NCBI RefSeq assembly: GCF_002028455.1
Contig: NZ_MWUM01000002.1
Location: forward strand, 124,001-188,000
DNA: 64,000 bases
Source of the DNA: Zoogloea sp. LCSB751
Lineage (GTDB): Bacteria > Pseudomonadota > Gammaproteobacteria > Burkholderiales > Rhodocyclaceae
Direction: 5' to 3'
Within the stretch, counting starts at the first letter, position 1; each line of letters begins with the position of its first letter. Shown here piece after piece: positions 55,672-63,818 of this stretch. The notes under the pieces were generated by a model. That model was not told the origin of the DNA and did not search any database. It saw only the letters and a program-made list of their open reading frames with translations. A program made the translations under genes and the position numbers.

Positions 55672-57054
55672 ATGAGCTACACCTGCACCCTCGGCCTGCG
55701 CCGCTACGCCTTCGGCAACCTGAAGAACCTGCTCGCCAAGGCCAGCCCGGCGCGCTCCGGCGACATGCTGGCCGGCGTGGCGGCGGCCTCGGAAGAGGAG
55801 CGCATGGCGGCCCGTATCGCGCTGGCCGACGTGCCCCTCGCGCGCTTCCTGCAGGAAGCCGTGGTGCCCTACGAGGAGGATGAGGTCACCCGCCTCATCC
55901 TCGACAGCCACGACACGCTGGCCTTTGCGCCGGTAGCCGGCCTCACCGTCGGCGAATTCCGCGACTGGCTGCTCTCCGATGCCGCCGATGCGGACAGCCT
56001 GCAGGCCCTCGCGCCCGGCCTGACGCCCGAGATGGTCGCCGCGGTGAGCAAGCTGATGCGCAACCAGGACCTGATCCTGGTCGCCGCCAAGTGCCGCGTG
56101 GTGACGCGCTTCCGTAACACCCTCGGGCTGCCCGGCCGGCTGGCGGTGCGCCTGCAGCCCAACCACCCGACCGACGATCCGAAGGGCATTGCCGCCTCCA
56201 TGCTCGACGGCCTGCTCTACGGCGTCGGCGACGCGGTGATCGGCATCAATCCGGCCACCGACAGCCTGCCGGCGATCACCACGCTGCTGCGCCTGATCGA
56301 TGAGTTCCGCGAGCAGTACGACGTACCGACCCAGAGCTGCGTGCTGACCCACGTCACCAACACCATTCGCGCCATCGACAAGGGCGCCCCGGTGGACCTA
56401 GTGTTTCAGTCCATCGGCGGCACCGAGGCGGTGAACCGCAGCTTCGGCGTCACCGCCGCGCTGCTCGACGAAGCCAACACCGCGGCTCGCCAGCTGGGGC
56501 GCGGCAGCGTCGGCAACAACGTGATGTACTTCGAGACGGGGCAGGGCAGCGCCCTCTCCGCCAACGCCCACCACGGCGCCGACCAGCAGACCCTCGAAGC
56601 CCGCGCCTACGGGCTGGCGCGGCGCTACCAGCCGCTGCTGGTGAACACGGTGGTCGGCTTCATCGGCCCGGAATACCTCTACGACGGCAAGCAGATCATC
56701 CGCGCCGGGCTGGAGGACCACTTCTGCGGCAAGCTGCTCGGCCTGCCGATGGGCTGCGACATCTGCTACACCAACCATGCCGAGGCCGACCAGGACGACA
56801 TGGACACCCTGCTGACCCTGCTCGGCGTGGCCGGCATCAACTTCATCATCGGCGTGCCGGGGGCCGACGACATCATGCTCAACTACCAGAGCACGTCCTT
56901 CCACGACGCCCTCTACCTGCGCCGCGTGCTCGACCGCCGCCGCGCGCCGGAATTCGAGGACTGGCTGGAACGCATGGGCATCGCCGACTACCGCGGCGAG
57001 CTGCTGCCCCAGGGCGCCACCCAACCGCTGCTGGCCCTGGCCGGCCGTTTGTAA
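55672..57054 (+). CDS. eutB: Ethanolamine ammonia-lyase large subunit
   Basis: A 460-aa B12-dependent lyase subunit making acetaldehyde and ammonia from ethanolamine. Seen: FGNLKNLLAKASPARSGDMLAGVAA at the N-terminus, MYFETGQGSALSANAHHGADQQTLEARAYG and ICYTNHAEADQDDMDTLLTLL. The length is normal. It follows the permease by 24 bp. No ethanolamine microcompartment shell genes and no reactivase (eutA) are nearby, so acetaldehyde is presumably handled in the cytosol. Confidence 0.97.
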   Translation: MSYTCTLGLRRYAFGNLKNLLAKASPARSGDMLAGVAAASEEERMAARIALADVPLARFLQEAVVPYEEDEVTRLILDSHDTLAFAPVAGLTVGEFRDWLLSDAADADSLQALAPGLTPEMVAAVSKLMRNQDLILVAAKCRVVTRFRNTLGLPGRLAVRLQPNHPTDDPKGIAASMLDGLLYGVGDAVIGINPATDSLPAITTLLRLIDEFREQYDVPTQSCVLTHVTNTIRAIDKGAPVDLVFQSIGGTEAVNRSFGVTAALLDEANTAARQLGRGSVGNNVMYFETGQGSALSANAHHGADQQTLEARAYGLARRYQPLLVNTVVGFIGPEYLYDGKQIIRAGLEDHFCGKLLGLPMGCDICYTNHAEADQDDMDTLLTLLGVAGINFIIGVPGADDIMLNYQSTSFHDALYLRRVLDRRRAPEFEDWLERMGIADYRGELLPQGATQPLLALAGRL

Positions 57055-57069
57055 GGAGGAGGGCGCATC

Positions 57070-57882
57070 ATGAGCAAACCCGCCATCGTCACCCCCGACC
57101 CCTGGCTGCGCCTGCAAAGCCTCACCCGTGCGCGGGTCGCCCTCGGGCGCAGCGGCGTCAGCCTGCCGACCCGCGAGGTGCTGCGCTTCGGCACCGCCCA
57201 CGCCCAGGCCCGAGACGCGGTGCACCAGGCGCTGGACGTGCAGGCCTTGCAGAGCGAACTGCACGAGGCCGGCTTCAACACTTGCGCCGTGCACAGCCAG
57301 GCGGCCGACCGCAGCGTGTATCTGCGCCGCCCCGACTGGGGCCGCCGCCTCGCGCCGGACAGCGCGGACGCCCTCGCGCAGCAGGCCCCGTCCCTGTGGC
57401 CGGCAGCGCCCAAGCTGGCCATCGTGGTGGCCGACGGGCTGTCGTCGCTGGCCACCCGCAGCCATGCGCAGCCCTTGCTGGAGGCGCTGCTGCCGTACTT
57501 CCCCGAGCTGTACCGCCTGCCGGTGGTGGTGGCGACCCAGGCCCGCGTGGCGCTGGGCGACGAGGTCGGCCACATCCTTGGCGCCGAGCAGGTGGTGGTG
57601 ATGATCGGCGAGCGGCCGGGCCTGTCGTCGCCGGACAGCCTCGGCCTCTACCTCACCGCCCATCCGCGCCCCGGCCTCACCGACGCCAACCGCAACTGCA
57701 TCTCCAACGTGCGGCCCGAAGGGCTGCCCTACGCGGATGCGGCCCGCAAGCTGGCCTTCCTGATCGCCGGCGCGCGCCGCCTCGGCCGCAGCGGCGTGGA
57801 CCTGAAGGACGACAGCGACAGCCACGCGCTGCTGGAAGGCGACGCCGATCTGCCCGCGCTGGAGGCCACGCCGCCCGCTTGA
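57070..57882 (+). CDS. eutC: Ethanolamine ammonia-lyase small subunit
   Basis: A 270-aa subunit that completes the B12 site of EutB. Seen: LTRARVALGRSGVSLPTREVL at the N-terminus, IVVADGLSSLA, ERPGLSSPDSLGLYLTAHPRPG and NCISNVRPEGLPYADAARKL. AAGGAGG lies 10 bases upstream of the ATG. It follows eutB by 15 bp. Confidence 0.97.
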   Translation: MSKPAIVTPDPWLRLQSLTRARVALGRSGVSLPTREVLRFGTAHAQARDAVHQALDVQALQSELHEAGFNTCAVHSQAADRSVYLRRPDWGRRLAPDSADALAQQAPSLWPAAPKLAIVVADGLSSLATRSHAQPLLEALLPYFPELYRLPVVVATQARVALGDEVGHILGAEQVVVMIGERPGLSSPDSLGLYLTAHPRPGLTDANRNCISNVRPEGLPYADAARKLAFLIAGARRLGRSGVDLKDDSDSHALLEGDADLPALEATPPA

Positions 57883-57963
57883 ACGCCCGCGCGGCCCGCT
57901 GCCGGCGCCGCGCCAAACCCTGTTTCGTCTTACCCCTTATTGGTTCACTTCAAGGAGATCGTC

Positions 57964-58824
57964 ATGCCCGCAGCAACCCACCGTGCCCTGCGCACTGCGC
58001 TTCCCTTCGCCCTGGCGGGCGCCTGCCTGGCCACCGCGCTGCCCGCCGCGGCGGCCGACGGCGAATCCGCCTGGACCGTGCCGGTCAGCGTCAGCTTCGT
58101 CAGCGACTACATCTTCCGCGGCCAGTCCCAGAGCTGGGGCAAGCCGGCCCTGCAGTTCAGCGTTGAGGCCGACCACGCCTCCGGCGCCTACGCCGGCTTC
58201 GCCGCCTCCAACGTGTCCGACCACTGGCTGCCCGGCGCTGCGGTGGAGATGGACTTCTACGGCGGCTTCCGCGGCAAGCTCACCGAGGCCGTCGGCTACG
58301 ACGTCGGCCTGATCTACTACACCTACCCCGGCGCCAACTGGCACGACTCCGCCTTCGACGGCTACAACCGCTCCAACAGCCTCAACACCGCCGAAGCCTA
58401 CGTGTCGGTAAGCTACGACTGGCTCAGCTTCAAGACCGGCCGCACCCTTACCGAATACTTCGGCTGGAGCACCAACAACTCCCCGGTAAACGGCGGCTTC
58501 TACGGCGACGCCAACGCCGGCGTCACCGGCAGCACGCGCGGCTCCTACTTCTACGAACTCAACGCCGCCCGCGACGTGGCCGAAGGCTGGAACCTCAGCG
58601 GCCAGATCGGCCGCCAGGTCATCGCCAACGCCACCGGCCTCGACATCAACTACTACAAGCTCGGCATCACCCGCAGCCTGCCCGACGGCTGGAGCGCCGG
58701 CGCCTTCTACTCCGCCTCCAGCGAACCCAACGCCTACAAACACTTCCTCAGCCTGAGCGACACCACCTCGTACTCCGACATCGCCAAGAAAAAGTTCTTC
58801 ATCAGCATTGCGAAGTCCTTCTAA
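57964..58824 (+). CDS. TorF-family putative porin
   Basis: A 286-aa outer-membrane protein. The signal peptide (about 1-31) ends PAAAA, followed by a beta-barrel body of the Gcw_chp/TorF type: VSFVSDYIFRGQSQSWGKPALQ, SLNTAEAYVSVSYDWLSFKTG, and the terminal aromatic IAKSF. I chose the ATG at 57964, which has AAGGAG at 57952. It lies 81 bp after eutC, so it probably belongs to the ethanolamine operon and may let ethanolamine or a related solute through the outer membrane; that role is an inference. A tandem array follows its stop codon. Confidence 0.85.
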   Translation: MPAATHRALRTALPFALAGACLATALPAAAADGESAWTVPVSVSFVSDYIFRGQSQSWGKPALQFSVEADHASGAYAGFAASNVSDHWLPGAAVEMDFYGGFRGKLTEAVGYDVGLIYYTYPGANWHDSAFDGYNRSNSLNTAEAYVSVSYDWLSFKTGRTLTEYFGWSTNNSPVNGGFYGDANAGVTGSTRGSYFYELNAARDVAEGWNLSGQIGRQVIANATGLDINYYKLGITRSLPDGWSAGAFYSASSEPNAYKHFLSLSDTTSYSDIAKKKFFISIAKSF

Positions 58825-58835
58825 CAAGCGTGTGA

Positions 58836-59003
58836 GTTGAGCGTGCACACGTGCACGCTCAACGTGCACCGGTGTGAGATCAACTACAGGCCGTACACGC
58901 TCAACATTGGTGCGTGAATGTTGAGCTACAGGCGGTGCACATTGAAGTACACGCCGTGTACATAGAACTCACTGCGCTGTGACATCAACATTGGGGCGCC
59001 GAA
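58836..59003 (+). repeat. Eight degenerate 21-bp tandem units
   Basis: Starting every 21 bp from 58836 (58836, 58857, 58878, 58899, 58920, 58941, 58962, 58983), each unit begins with a variant of GNTCAAC (A at position 5 is constant; C at position 7 in seven of eight), often followed by TACAGGC or a GTGCAC/GTACAC element. Units 1 and 2 form the perfect dyad GTTGAGCGTGCAC / GTGCACGCTCAAC (58836-58863); unit 6 contains GTACACGCCGTGTAC (58947-58961). Unit 3 to 7 can be read as heptads (ELQAVH, IEVHAVY) but TGA codons at both ends and no start codon argue against translation. Iteron- or operator-like. Confidence 0.8.
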
Positions 59004-59032
59004 GGTCTTCTTCGGCTCCCCAATGTTCTTCT
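58988..59032 (+). terminator. Long hairpin ending the ethanolamine/porin transcript
   Basis: 17-nt arms (58988-59004 and 59010-59026) pair with one mismatch around GTCTT, followed by TTCTTCT. It overlaps the last unit of the 21-bp array and probably terminates the porin transcript. Confidence 0.7.
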
Positions 59033-59163
59033 ATGGGCCTCAGGCTGGGCGTGTCAGCAGTCTTGTGTTCAAGGTTGTGCTGGGAGCCTTGGTTGGAGGC
59101 CGCTTCTCGGCCGGAGCGGCCATTGGCCTAATGACTAGCATCGGTCAGCAATGCGCCGGTGAC

Positions 59164-59203
59164 CTGCCCTTCAGCCGGAGATCAGGTTGAAGGGCAGCTT
59201 TTT
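59164..59203 (+). terminator. Second intrinsic terminator
   Basis: CTGCCCTTCA / TGAAGGGCAG arms with a 14-nt loop are followed by CTTTTT on the plus strand. It may insulate the Lrp gene (opposite strand) from read-through; no plus-strand gene directly precedes it. Confidence 0.7.
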
Positions 59204-59236
59204 GATCAACCAGCGGTACGCTCTCACGTGCAGAAG

Positions 59237-59689
59237 CTATAGAGGCAGGTTCCGATCCTGGATGACCCGTTTCATCACCAGGGTAGACGTGAGTCGTTGA
59301 ACATTGGGCAGGGTAGCCAAGTGCTCGTCGTACAGCCGCTGGAATGCCGGCAAATCGTGTGCAACGACATGCAGCAGGTAGTCAGGCTCACCGAACAGGC
59401 GTTGGGCTTCGATGATCTGCGGAATATCCACCACTGCAGCCTCGAAGGTGGCAACCGCCTGGCGATCCCCCTCTCGAAGCGTTACGAAGACCATGGCCGA
59501 AAAATTCAGCCCCAAGGCACTCGGGTTGAGTTGTGCTCGATAGCCCTGAATCACGCCCATCTCTTCAAGCGCGCGAACCCGGCGATGACATGGTGACAGG
59601 CTGAGACCGACCCGCTCGGCAAGATCGGTGACCGACAGGCGGCCATCGACTTGGAGCTCAGCAAGAATCTTCTTGTCTATTCTATCCAT
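59237..59689 (-). CDS. Lrp/AsnC family transcriptional regulator
   Basis: A 150-aa regulator: N-terminal helix-turn-helix (about 3-62, LAERVGLSLSPCHRRVRALEEMGVI) and C-terminal RAM ligand-binding domain (about 70-145, FGEPDYLLHVVAHDLPAFQRLYDEHL). Lrp-type proteins sense amino acids and often control a neighbouring LysE exporter. Here it is divergent from a LysE-family gene across a 172-bp region with a CCTATA/TATAGG dyad. Lower GC than the core genes. Confidence 0.92.
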   Translation of the reverse strand: MDRIDKKILAELQVDGRLSVTDLAERVGLSLSPCHRRVRALEEMGVIQGYRAQLNPSALGLNFSAMVFVTLREGDRQAVATFEAAVVDIPQIIEAQRLFGEPDYLLHVVAHDLPAFQRLYDEHLATLPNVQRLTSTLVMKRVIQDRNLPL

Positions 59690-59713
59690 CAGGAAAAACC
59701 TTCCAATCCTTTA

Positions 59714-59734
59714 CCTATACGAAGAATATATAGG
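59714..59734. promoter_or_regulatory. AT-rich dyad, candidate Lrp operator
   Basis: CCTATA (59714-59719) and TATAGG (59729-59734) with a 9-bp centre, extended outside by TTT and AAA, 25 bp upstream of the Lrp start codon. A fitting site for the divergent Lrp-type regulator. Confidence 0.5.
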
Positions 59735-59861
59735 AAAAAATTCTAGCATCCAGCAGATATGCTTCTTCAGAAAATTCGGTGAGGCATCCGTGCTGAGCCG
59801 GCAGGAAGACGCCGTCGCCAGCGTCGTTCACGTAATCTTCTGAAACTGGAGTTCTACCACC

Positions 59862-60469
59862 ATGCCTGTCAGTGCGCTCGCAACGTTCTGGGCTGTCTCG
59901 TTTCTGTTCGTAGTTACCCCGGGCGTGGATTGGGCTTACGCGATTTCAGCCGGTTTGCACGGCCGCGTTGTCGTACCGGCCGTAACAGGGCTGCTGATCG
60001 GCCATCTGTTGGCAACCTTCATGGTAGCGGCTGGCGTGGGCGGACTCGTTGCCAGCAGTCCCTCCACACTGACCGCACTCATGGTAGGTGGTGCCAGCTA
60101 TCTCCTTTGGCTGGGCGTCAACATGCTGCGTGGCTCCACCCTGCTGCTGCGGCGGCTCAAGCATCGACATCGTGGTTGCATTGGTCGGTCAAGGGCACCT
60201 GTGTAAGCGGCCTGAACCCCAAAGTATTGCTGCTCTGCCTTGCGCTCCTACCCCAGTTCACCGACCCGAAGGCGGCTTGGTCCATACCGGCTCAAATCAT
60301 CGTACTGGGTCTCGTCCATGCCTTCAGCTGCGGGGTTATTTATCTGCTGGTCGGTTTTGGTGCGCAAGCCGTACTGCGGACACGCTCCTCCGTAGCCAAT
60401 GTCGTCACGCGGGTCTCGGGGGCAACAATGATCCTCATCGCCGTGGGGCTACTTACGAATCAGTTGTGA
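59862..60469 (+). pseudogene. LysE family exporter, frameshifted
   Basis: The N-terminal half (59862 to about 60140; VTPGVDWAYAISAGLHGR, GASYLLWLGVNMLRG) and the C-terminal half (about 60150 to 60469; VSGLNPKVLLLCLALLPQFTDP, GATMILIAVGLL) are in frames that differ by one base. Read together they make one normal ~200-aa LysE/RhtB protein. The shift lies within about 60125-60170, where no long homopolymer is seen; the first frame stops at 60206. Either a real disabling mutation or an assembly error. It is divergent from the Lrp regulator, its probable controller. Confidence 0.8.
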
Positions 60470-60490
60470 CCGCAAGAGGGAAGAACCACC

Positions 60491-61321
60491 ATGACGGAAT
60501 ATTTGCAGACGCACGATCACACCCGACGCACCAAGGCCATAACACTCCAATCGCTATTCGATAAGCGGGCTGCCGCCGAAAGGATCGCCGTTCTCACTGC
60601 GTACGACGCAAGCTTTGCCGCACTCATGGACCGATGCGGAGTGGATGTATTGCTTGTCGGCGATTCGCTCGGCAACGTGATTCAGGGACACTCCTCGACC
60701 TTACCCGTCACGCTCGATCACATCGCTTATCACACGGCCTGCGTGGTGCGTGGAAAGCAGCATGCGTTCCTCGTGGCGGACATGCCGTTTGGCTCCTATG
60801 CAACCCCGCAGGCGGCCTTCGAAAACGCTGCGAGCCTGATGCAGGCTGGAGCACAGATGGTCAAGCTCGAAGGCGGCATATGGCTTGCCGATACCGTGCG
60901 CTTTCTGTGCGAGCGAGGTGTGCCGGTGTTCGCACATATCGGCCTGACGCCTCAATACGTGCATCAACTTGGGGGTTTTCGTGTACAGGGCAAGACCCAC
61001 GACAGTGCGGAGCGGATCAAGACGGACGCCGTGGCCCTGCAGGAGGCGGGAGCCTCCATGATGTTGCTGGAGGCCATCCCTGCAGCGCTGGGCCAGGAAG
61101 TCACGGAACTGCTCTCCATTCCGACCATCGGCATCGGAGCGGGGCCGGATTGCTCGGGTCAGGTACTTGTGATGCACGATCTGCTGGATGTTTTTCCAGG
61201 CCGCAAAGCGCGCTTCGTGCGGAATTTCATGCAAGGACAGCCCACCATCGAAGCTGCAATCCAGGCCTACATTCAGGCGGTACGAGCGGGCAGCTTCCCT
61301 GGTCCGGAGCATTGTTTCTAG
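60491..61321 (+). CDS. panB: 3-methyl-2-oxobutanoate hydroxymethyltransferase
   Basis: A 276-aa TIM-barrel enzyme making ketopantoate for pantothenate/CoA. Seen: [27 protein letters not shown] (metal-binding Asp), [15 protein letters not shown] and [27 protein letters not shown] precedes the ATG. It lies 21 bp after the broken LysE gene, without panC next to it, and in lower-GC surroundings, so it may be a second, acquired copy. Confidence 0.93.
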   Translation: MTEYLQTHDHTRRTKAITLQSLFDKRAAAERIAVLTAYDASFAALMDRCGVDVLLVGDSLGNVIQGHSSTLPVTLDHIAYHTACVVRGKQHAFLVADMPFGSYATPQAAFENAASLMQAGAQMVKLEGGIWLADTVRFLCERGVPVFAHIGLTPQYVHQLGGFRVQGKTHDSAERIKTDAVALQEAGASMMLLEAIPAALGQEVTELLSIPTIGIGAGPDCSGQVLVMHDLLDVFPGRKARFVRNFMQGQPTIEAAIQAYIQAVRAGSFPGPEHCF

Positions 61322-61334
61322 GCTACGGCCACGA

Positions 61335-61982
61335 CTACATGCGACGAGCCCCGAAACGAACCGTGCCTGCTGCCAACATCGCTGGAGAAGCCAACCGGGC
61401 GTCGCCATTCAGATAGGCCCGCAACATGGGTAGCGCATCCAGCCCCCAGAACAGACGCTCGCCTGCAACGATGGTCGGTACGCCAAAAACGCCCTCGCTG
61501 GCAGCCTGGGTCGTGTTGTCCTTGAGGCGGCTCTTTACTTCGGGTGCATCCAGGTCCAACGCCGACGCTTCAATCCCCAAGCGCTCAAGCACGTTCTGCC
61601 AGGCCCCGGGACTCTCCGGATCGCAGCCAGTCGTGTAGAGCGCGTCGAATACCGCGGACACAACGGTGGGCGTAGCCCCCAGCGCAACGATCAGACGCAG
61701 ATAACGTAGTGGGTTGAACGGATGCACCGCCGGCATCACGAATGGAATCCCCAACTCCTGGGCCGTCCAAGTGCATAGGTCGTAAGTGAAGCGTCGCTTT
61801 CGCTCAATCTCGGCCGGCCCTTTGTGGCCGAACGCGCTCAGCAGTCCGGCGAACAGCACCGGACGCCGTTCGAGCGGTATGGACAGGGGCGCTCGGCGCA
61901 AGGCCTGATCCATGAGGCAGGCCCAAGGAGAGATCACGTCGAAGTAGAACACAGCCTGCGATGTGGGTTGGGTGGTGTTCAC
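61335..61982 (-). CDS. 2-hydroxychromene-2-carboxylate isomerase-like protein (DsbA superfamily)
   Basis: A 215-aa thioredoxin-fold (kappa-GST-like) protein. The N-terminal FYFDVISPWACLM places Ser18 at the glutathione-contact position of HCCA isomerases; FNPLRYLRL and EGVFGVPTIVAGERLFWGLD are typical. The family isomerises ring-cleavage products (naphthalene pathway, NahD) with glutathione; substrate here unknown. Its start overlaps the next paralogue by 4 bp, so the two are coupled. Convergent with panB. Confidence 0.82.
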   Translation of the reverse strand: MNTTQPTSQAVFYFDVISPWACLMDQALRRAPLSIPLERRPVLFAGLLSAFGHKGPAEIERKRRFTYDLCTWTAQELGIPFVMPAVHPFNPLRYLRLIVALGATPTVVSAVFDALYTTGCDPESPGAWQNVLERLGIEASALDLDAPEVKSRLKDNTTQAASEGVFGVPTIVAGERLFWGLDALPMLRAYLNGDARLASPAMLAAGTVRFGARRM

Positions 61983-62584
61983 GATGGACTCCTCAGTGTT
62001 TCGGCAAGCTGGTCTATCCGGTCACTCCCCCAGAAGAGTTCACCGCGATAGACGAAGGTCGGCGCGCCAAAGACACCGAGCCCTTCTGCTTTCGTGTGTG
62101 CGGCGGCCAGTTCCGCCTGGGCGTCCGTCGCGAGGTAAGCCCGCCATGCCAGCACGTCCAGCCCTGCAGCCTGCAGCGCAGCCTCGATCTCCGCGTGCGA
62201 CTCAAGATCGAACTCCCGCCGCCAGAATGCGGCAAGCATCGGGTCGATAAACGCCCACAACCGATTGCACGACTTGGCAAAGAGCATGGTCTGACAGCCT
62301 AGCGTCGAATCCCAAAGCTTGGTCGTAGGGCGGATCGTAAGGCCCTGCTTCCTGGCCAGACGGCGGCAGTCCATGTAGAGATACTTCACCTTGGCAGCAT
62401 GCCGCTGCGAACGCTCTTCAACCTCCCCGCCATAAGCAGAACGAAAATCCGTGATGTACGGCCACCAGTCGAAGCGTACGCCGGTGCGCTCGGCCAATTG
62501 ACGCGCAGGCCCCAGCGAAAGATAGGAATAGGGGCTGCGCAGGTCAATGAAGGCGTCCACCACCCGGTTGTCATGCACATTCAT
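61979..62584 (-). CDS. Second HCCA isomerase-like protein
   Basis: A 201-aa paralogue of the downstream gene. FIDLRSPYSYLSLG places Ser17 at the catalytic/glutathione position; GVFGAPTFVYRGELFWGSDRI is the conserved cis-Pro block. Both copies keep the motifs but differ widely in sequence, suggesting different substrates or a heteromer. It overlaps both neighbours by 4 bp (ATGA type), so the cluster is tightly coupled. Confidence 0.82.
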   Translation of the reverse strand: MNVHDNRVVDAFIDLRSPYSYLSLGPARQLAERTGVRFDWWPYITDFRSAYGGEVEERSQRHAAKVKYLYMDCRRLARKQGLTIRPTTKLWDSTLGCQTMLFAKSCNRLWAFIDPMLAAFWRREFDLESHAEIEAALQAAGLDVLAWRAYLATDAQAELAAAHTKAEGLGVFGAPTFVYRGELFWGSDRIDQLAETLRSPS

Positions 62585-63270
62585 GCGCGATCCTCGGCTT
62601 TGAAGAGGTTTCGCTTGGCCTCGTCAGAGGTCGATACATCTATCCAGCGCTCCCGCAGCAGGTCGAGCCCCCGGCCTACGGCAGGTCGGGCGCGCACACG
62701 GCCATACCAGGCCTGTACATTCGCAAAGTCGTCGAGGCTGACACCGGTGTATTTGTGAATGCGGACCCACGGGAAACAGGCCATGTCCGCAATTGAGTAG
62801 TCGTTACAGATGTAGTCTCTATCGGCAAGTCTCTGATCGAGCACCTTCAGCAGGCGTCGGGTCTCGTGCTGATAGCGTTCGATGGCGTAGGGGACGGGAC
62901 TTGGCGCATACCGGAAGAAATGCTGCGCCTGCCCCATCATCGGCCCGAGCCCGCCAACCTGCCAGAACAGCCATTGCAGCATCTCGGTGCGCAGCCGCGG
63001 CTCGACCGGAATGAAGCGCTGCGCCTTCTCGGCAAGATAAAGCATGACCGCCCCGCTCTCGAAAACGGTAATCGGTTCTCCACCATCCACGGGCTCGTCA
63101 TCGATGAGCGCGGGGATCTTGGCGTTTGGGTTGATGGCCCGATAGCCGGGTTCCCGCTGCTCGCCTTTCGTGATGTCGATGGGAATGAGCTTGTAGGGCA
63201 TGCCCAATTCCTCAATCAGGATCTGGGCTTTGTGCCCGTTGGGCGCGGGCCAGCTGTAGAGGTAGATCAT
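62581..63270 (-). CDS. Glutathione S-transferase family protein (Nu/YfcG-like)
   Basis: A 229-aa GST: thioredoxin-like domain (about 1-80) with PNGHKAQILIEELGMPY, the cis-Pro element NPNAKIPALID and the glutathione motif FESGAVMLYLAE; then a helical domain with DYSIADMACFPWVR. It resembles disulfide-reductase GSTs such as YfcG. It sits upstream of two glutathione-fold proteins in one operon, consistent with a glutathione-dependent pathway. Confidence 0.9.
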   Translation of the reverse strand: MIYLYSWPAPNGHKAQILIEELGMPYKLIPIDITKGEQREPGYRAINPNAKIPALIDDEPVDGGEPITVFESGAVMLYLAEKAQRFIPVEPRLRTEMLQWLFWQVGGLGPMMGQAQHFFRYAPSPVPYAIERYQHETRRLLKVLDQRLADRDYICNDYSIADMACFPWVRIHKYTGVSLDDFANVQAWYGRVRARPAVGRGLDLLRERWIDVSTSDEAKRNLFKAEDRA

Positions 63271-63282
63271 CGGCGCCCTCGC

Positions 63283-63726
63283 TTACTTTTCCGTCTTGCC
63301 GTGCATGACCATGATCGTTTGCTGCATCAGGGCACAGAGCGTTTCCCGTCCATCCTTGAGCGCAAACACCTCAGCCTTGGTCACGATCAGCGTTCTCCCC
63401 GGACGCACCACCTCGCCCCGGGCAATGAGCTTCTCGCCATCGGCCGGCGCCATCAAGTTCATCTTGTACTCGACGGTCAGCACCGATGCATTGGCCGGTA
63501 CAACGGTCATCGCCGCATAGCCGGCGGCGGAATCGGCAATCGTGCCGACAACACCGCCGTGGACGAAACCGTGCTGCTGCTCGACCCCTACCCAGTGAGG
63601 CAGATGGATCTCGGTACGCCCTGGCTCCACGACCGGCAGGGTGGCCCGGATGAGATGCATCACGTTCTGTCGTTCGAAGCTCTCGTGGACGCGATCTGCA
63701 AAGTTGGGGTCGATGACATTTGCCAT
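63283..63726 (-). CDS. PaaI-family hotdog thioesterase
   Basis: A 147-aa hotdog-fold protein with the PaaI motif HGGVVGTIADSAAGYAAM and a strand pattern ending TLIVTKAEVFA. Such enzymes hydrolyse acyl-CoA or aryl-CoA thioesters. It is the first gene of the minus-strand cluster, 12 bp before the GST gene, and is divergent from a LysR gene. Confidence 0.9.
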   Translation of the reverse strand: MANVIDPNFADRVHESFERQNVMHLIRATLPVVEPGRTEIHLPHWVGVEQQHGFVHGGVVGTIADSAAGYAAMTVVPANASVLTVEYKMNLMAPADGEKLIARGEVVRPGRTLIVTKAEVFALKDGRETLCALMQQTIMVMHGKTEK

Positions 63727-63818
63727 GCTTTGGGGTCTCCTTTTACCGAGCCCCTATTTCAATTCATGCACAAAGCCGGTACAACCGATTTTTTCGATAC
63801 CTCGCATGCGATGCAGGA

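Larger units (their letters stand above)
58825..59236. other. Non-coding region after the porin gene
   Basis: This 412-bp stretch holds the 21-bp tandem array and two hairpins listed separately. Between 59033 and 59163 I see no gene; one frame reads a short glycine-rich stretch without ribosome-binding site, which I do not call. Confidence 0.65.

Noticed and set aside
58878..58982. Short peptide gene reading heptads through the 21-bp units
   Set aside because: There is no start codon or ribosome-binding site, and TGA codons bound it on both sides.
58836..59003. CRISPR array
   Set aside because: The units are contiguous and degenerate with no unique spacers, and no cas gene is in the window.
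59050..59190. Short glycine-rich frame upstream of the second terminator
   Set aside because: No start signal, no family match and poor codon pattern.
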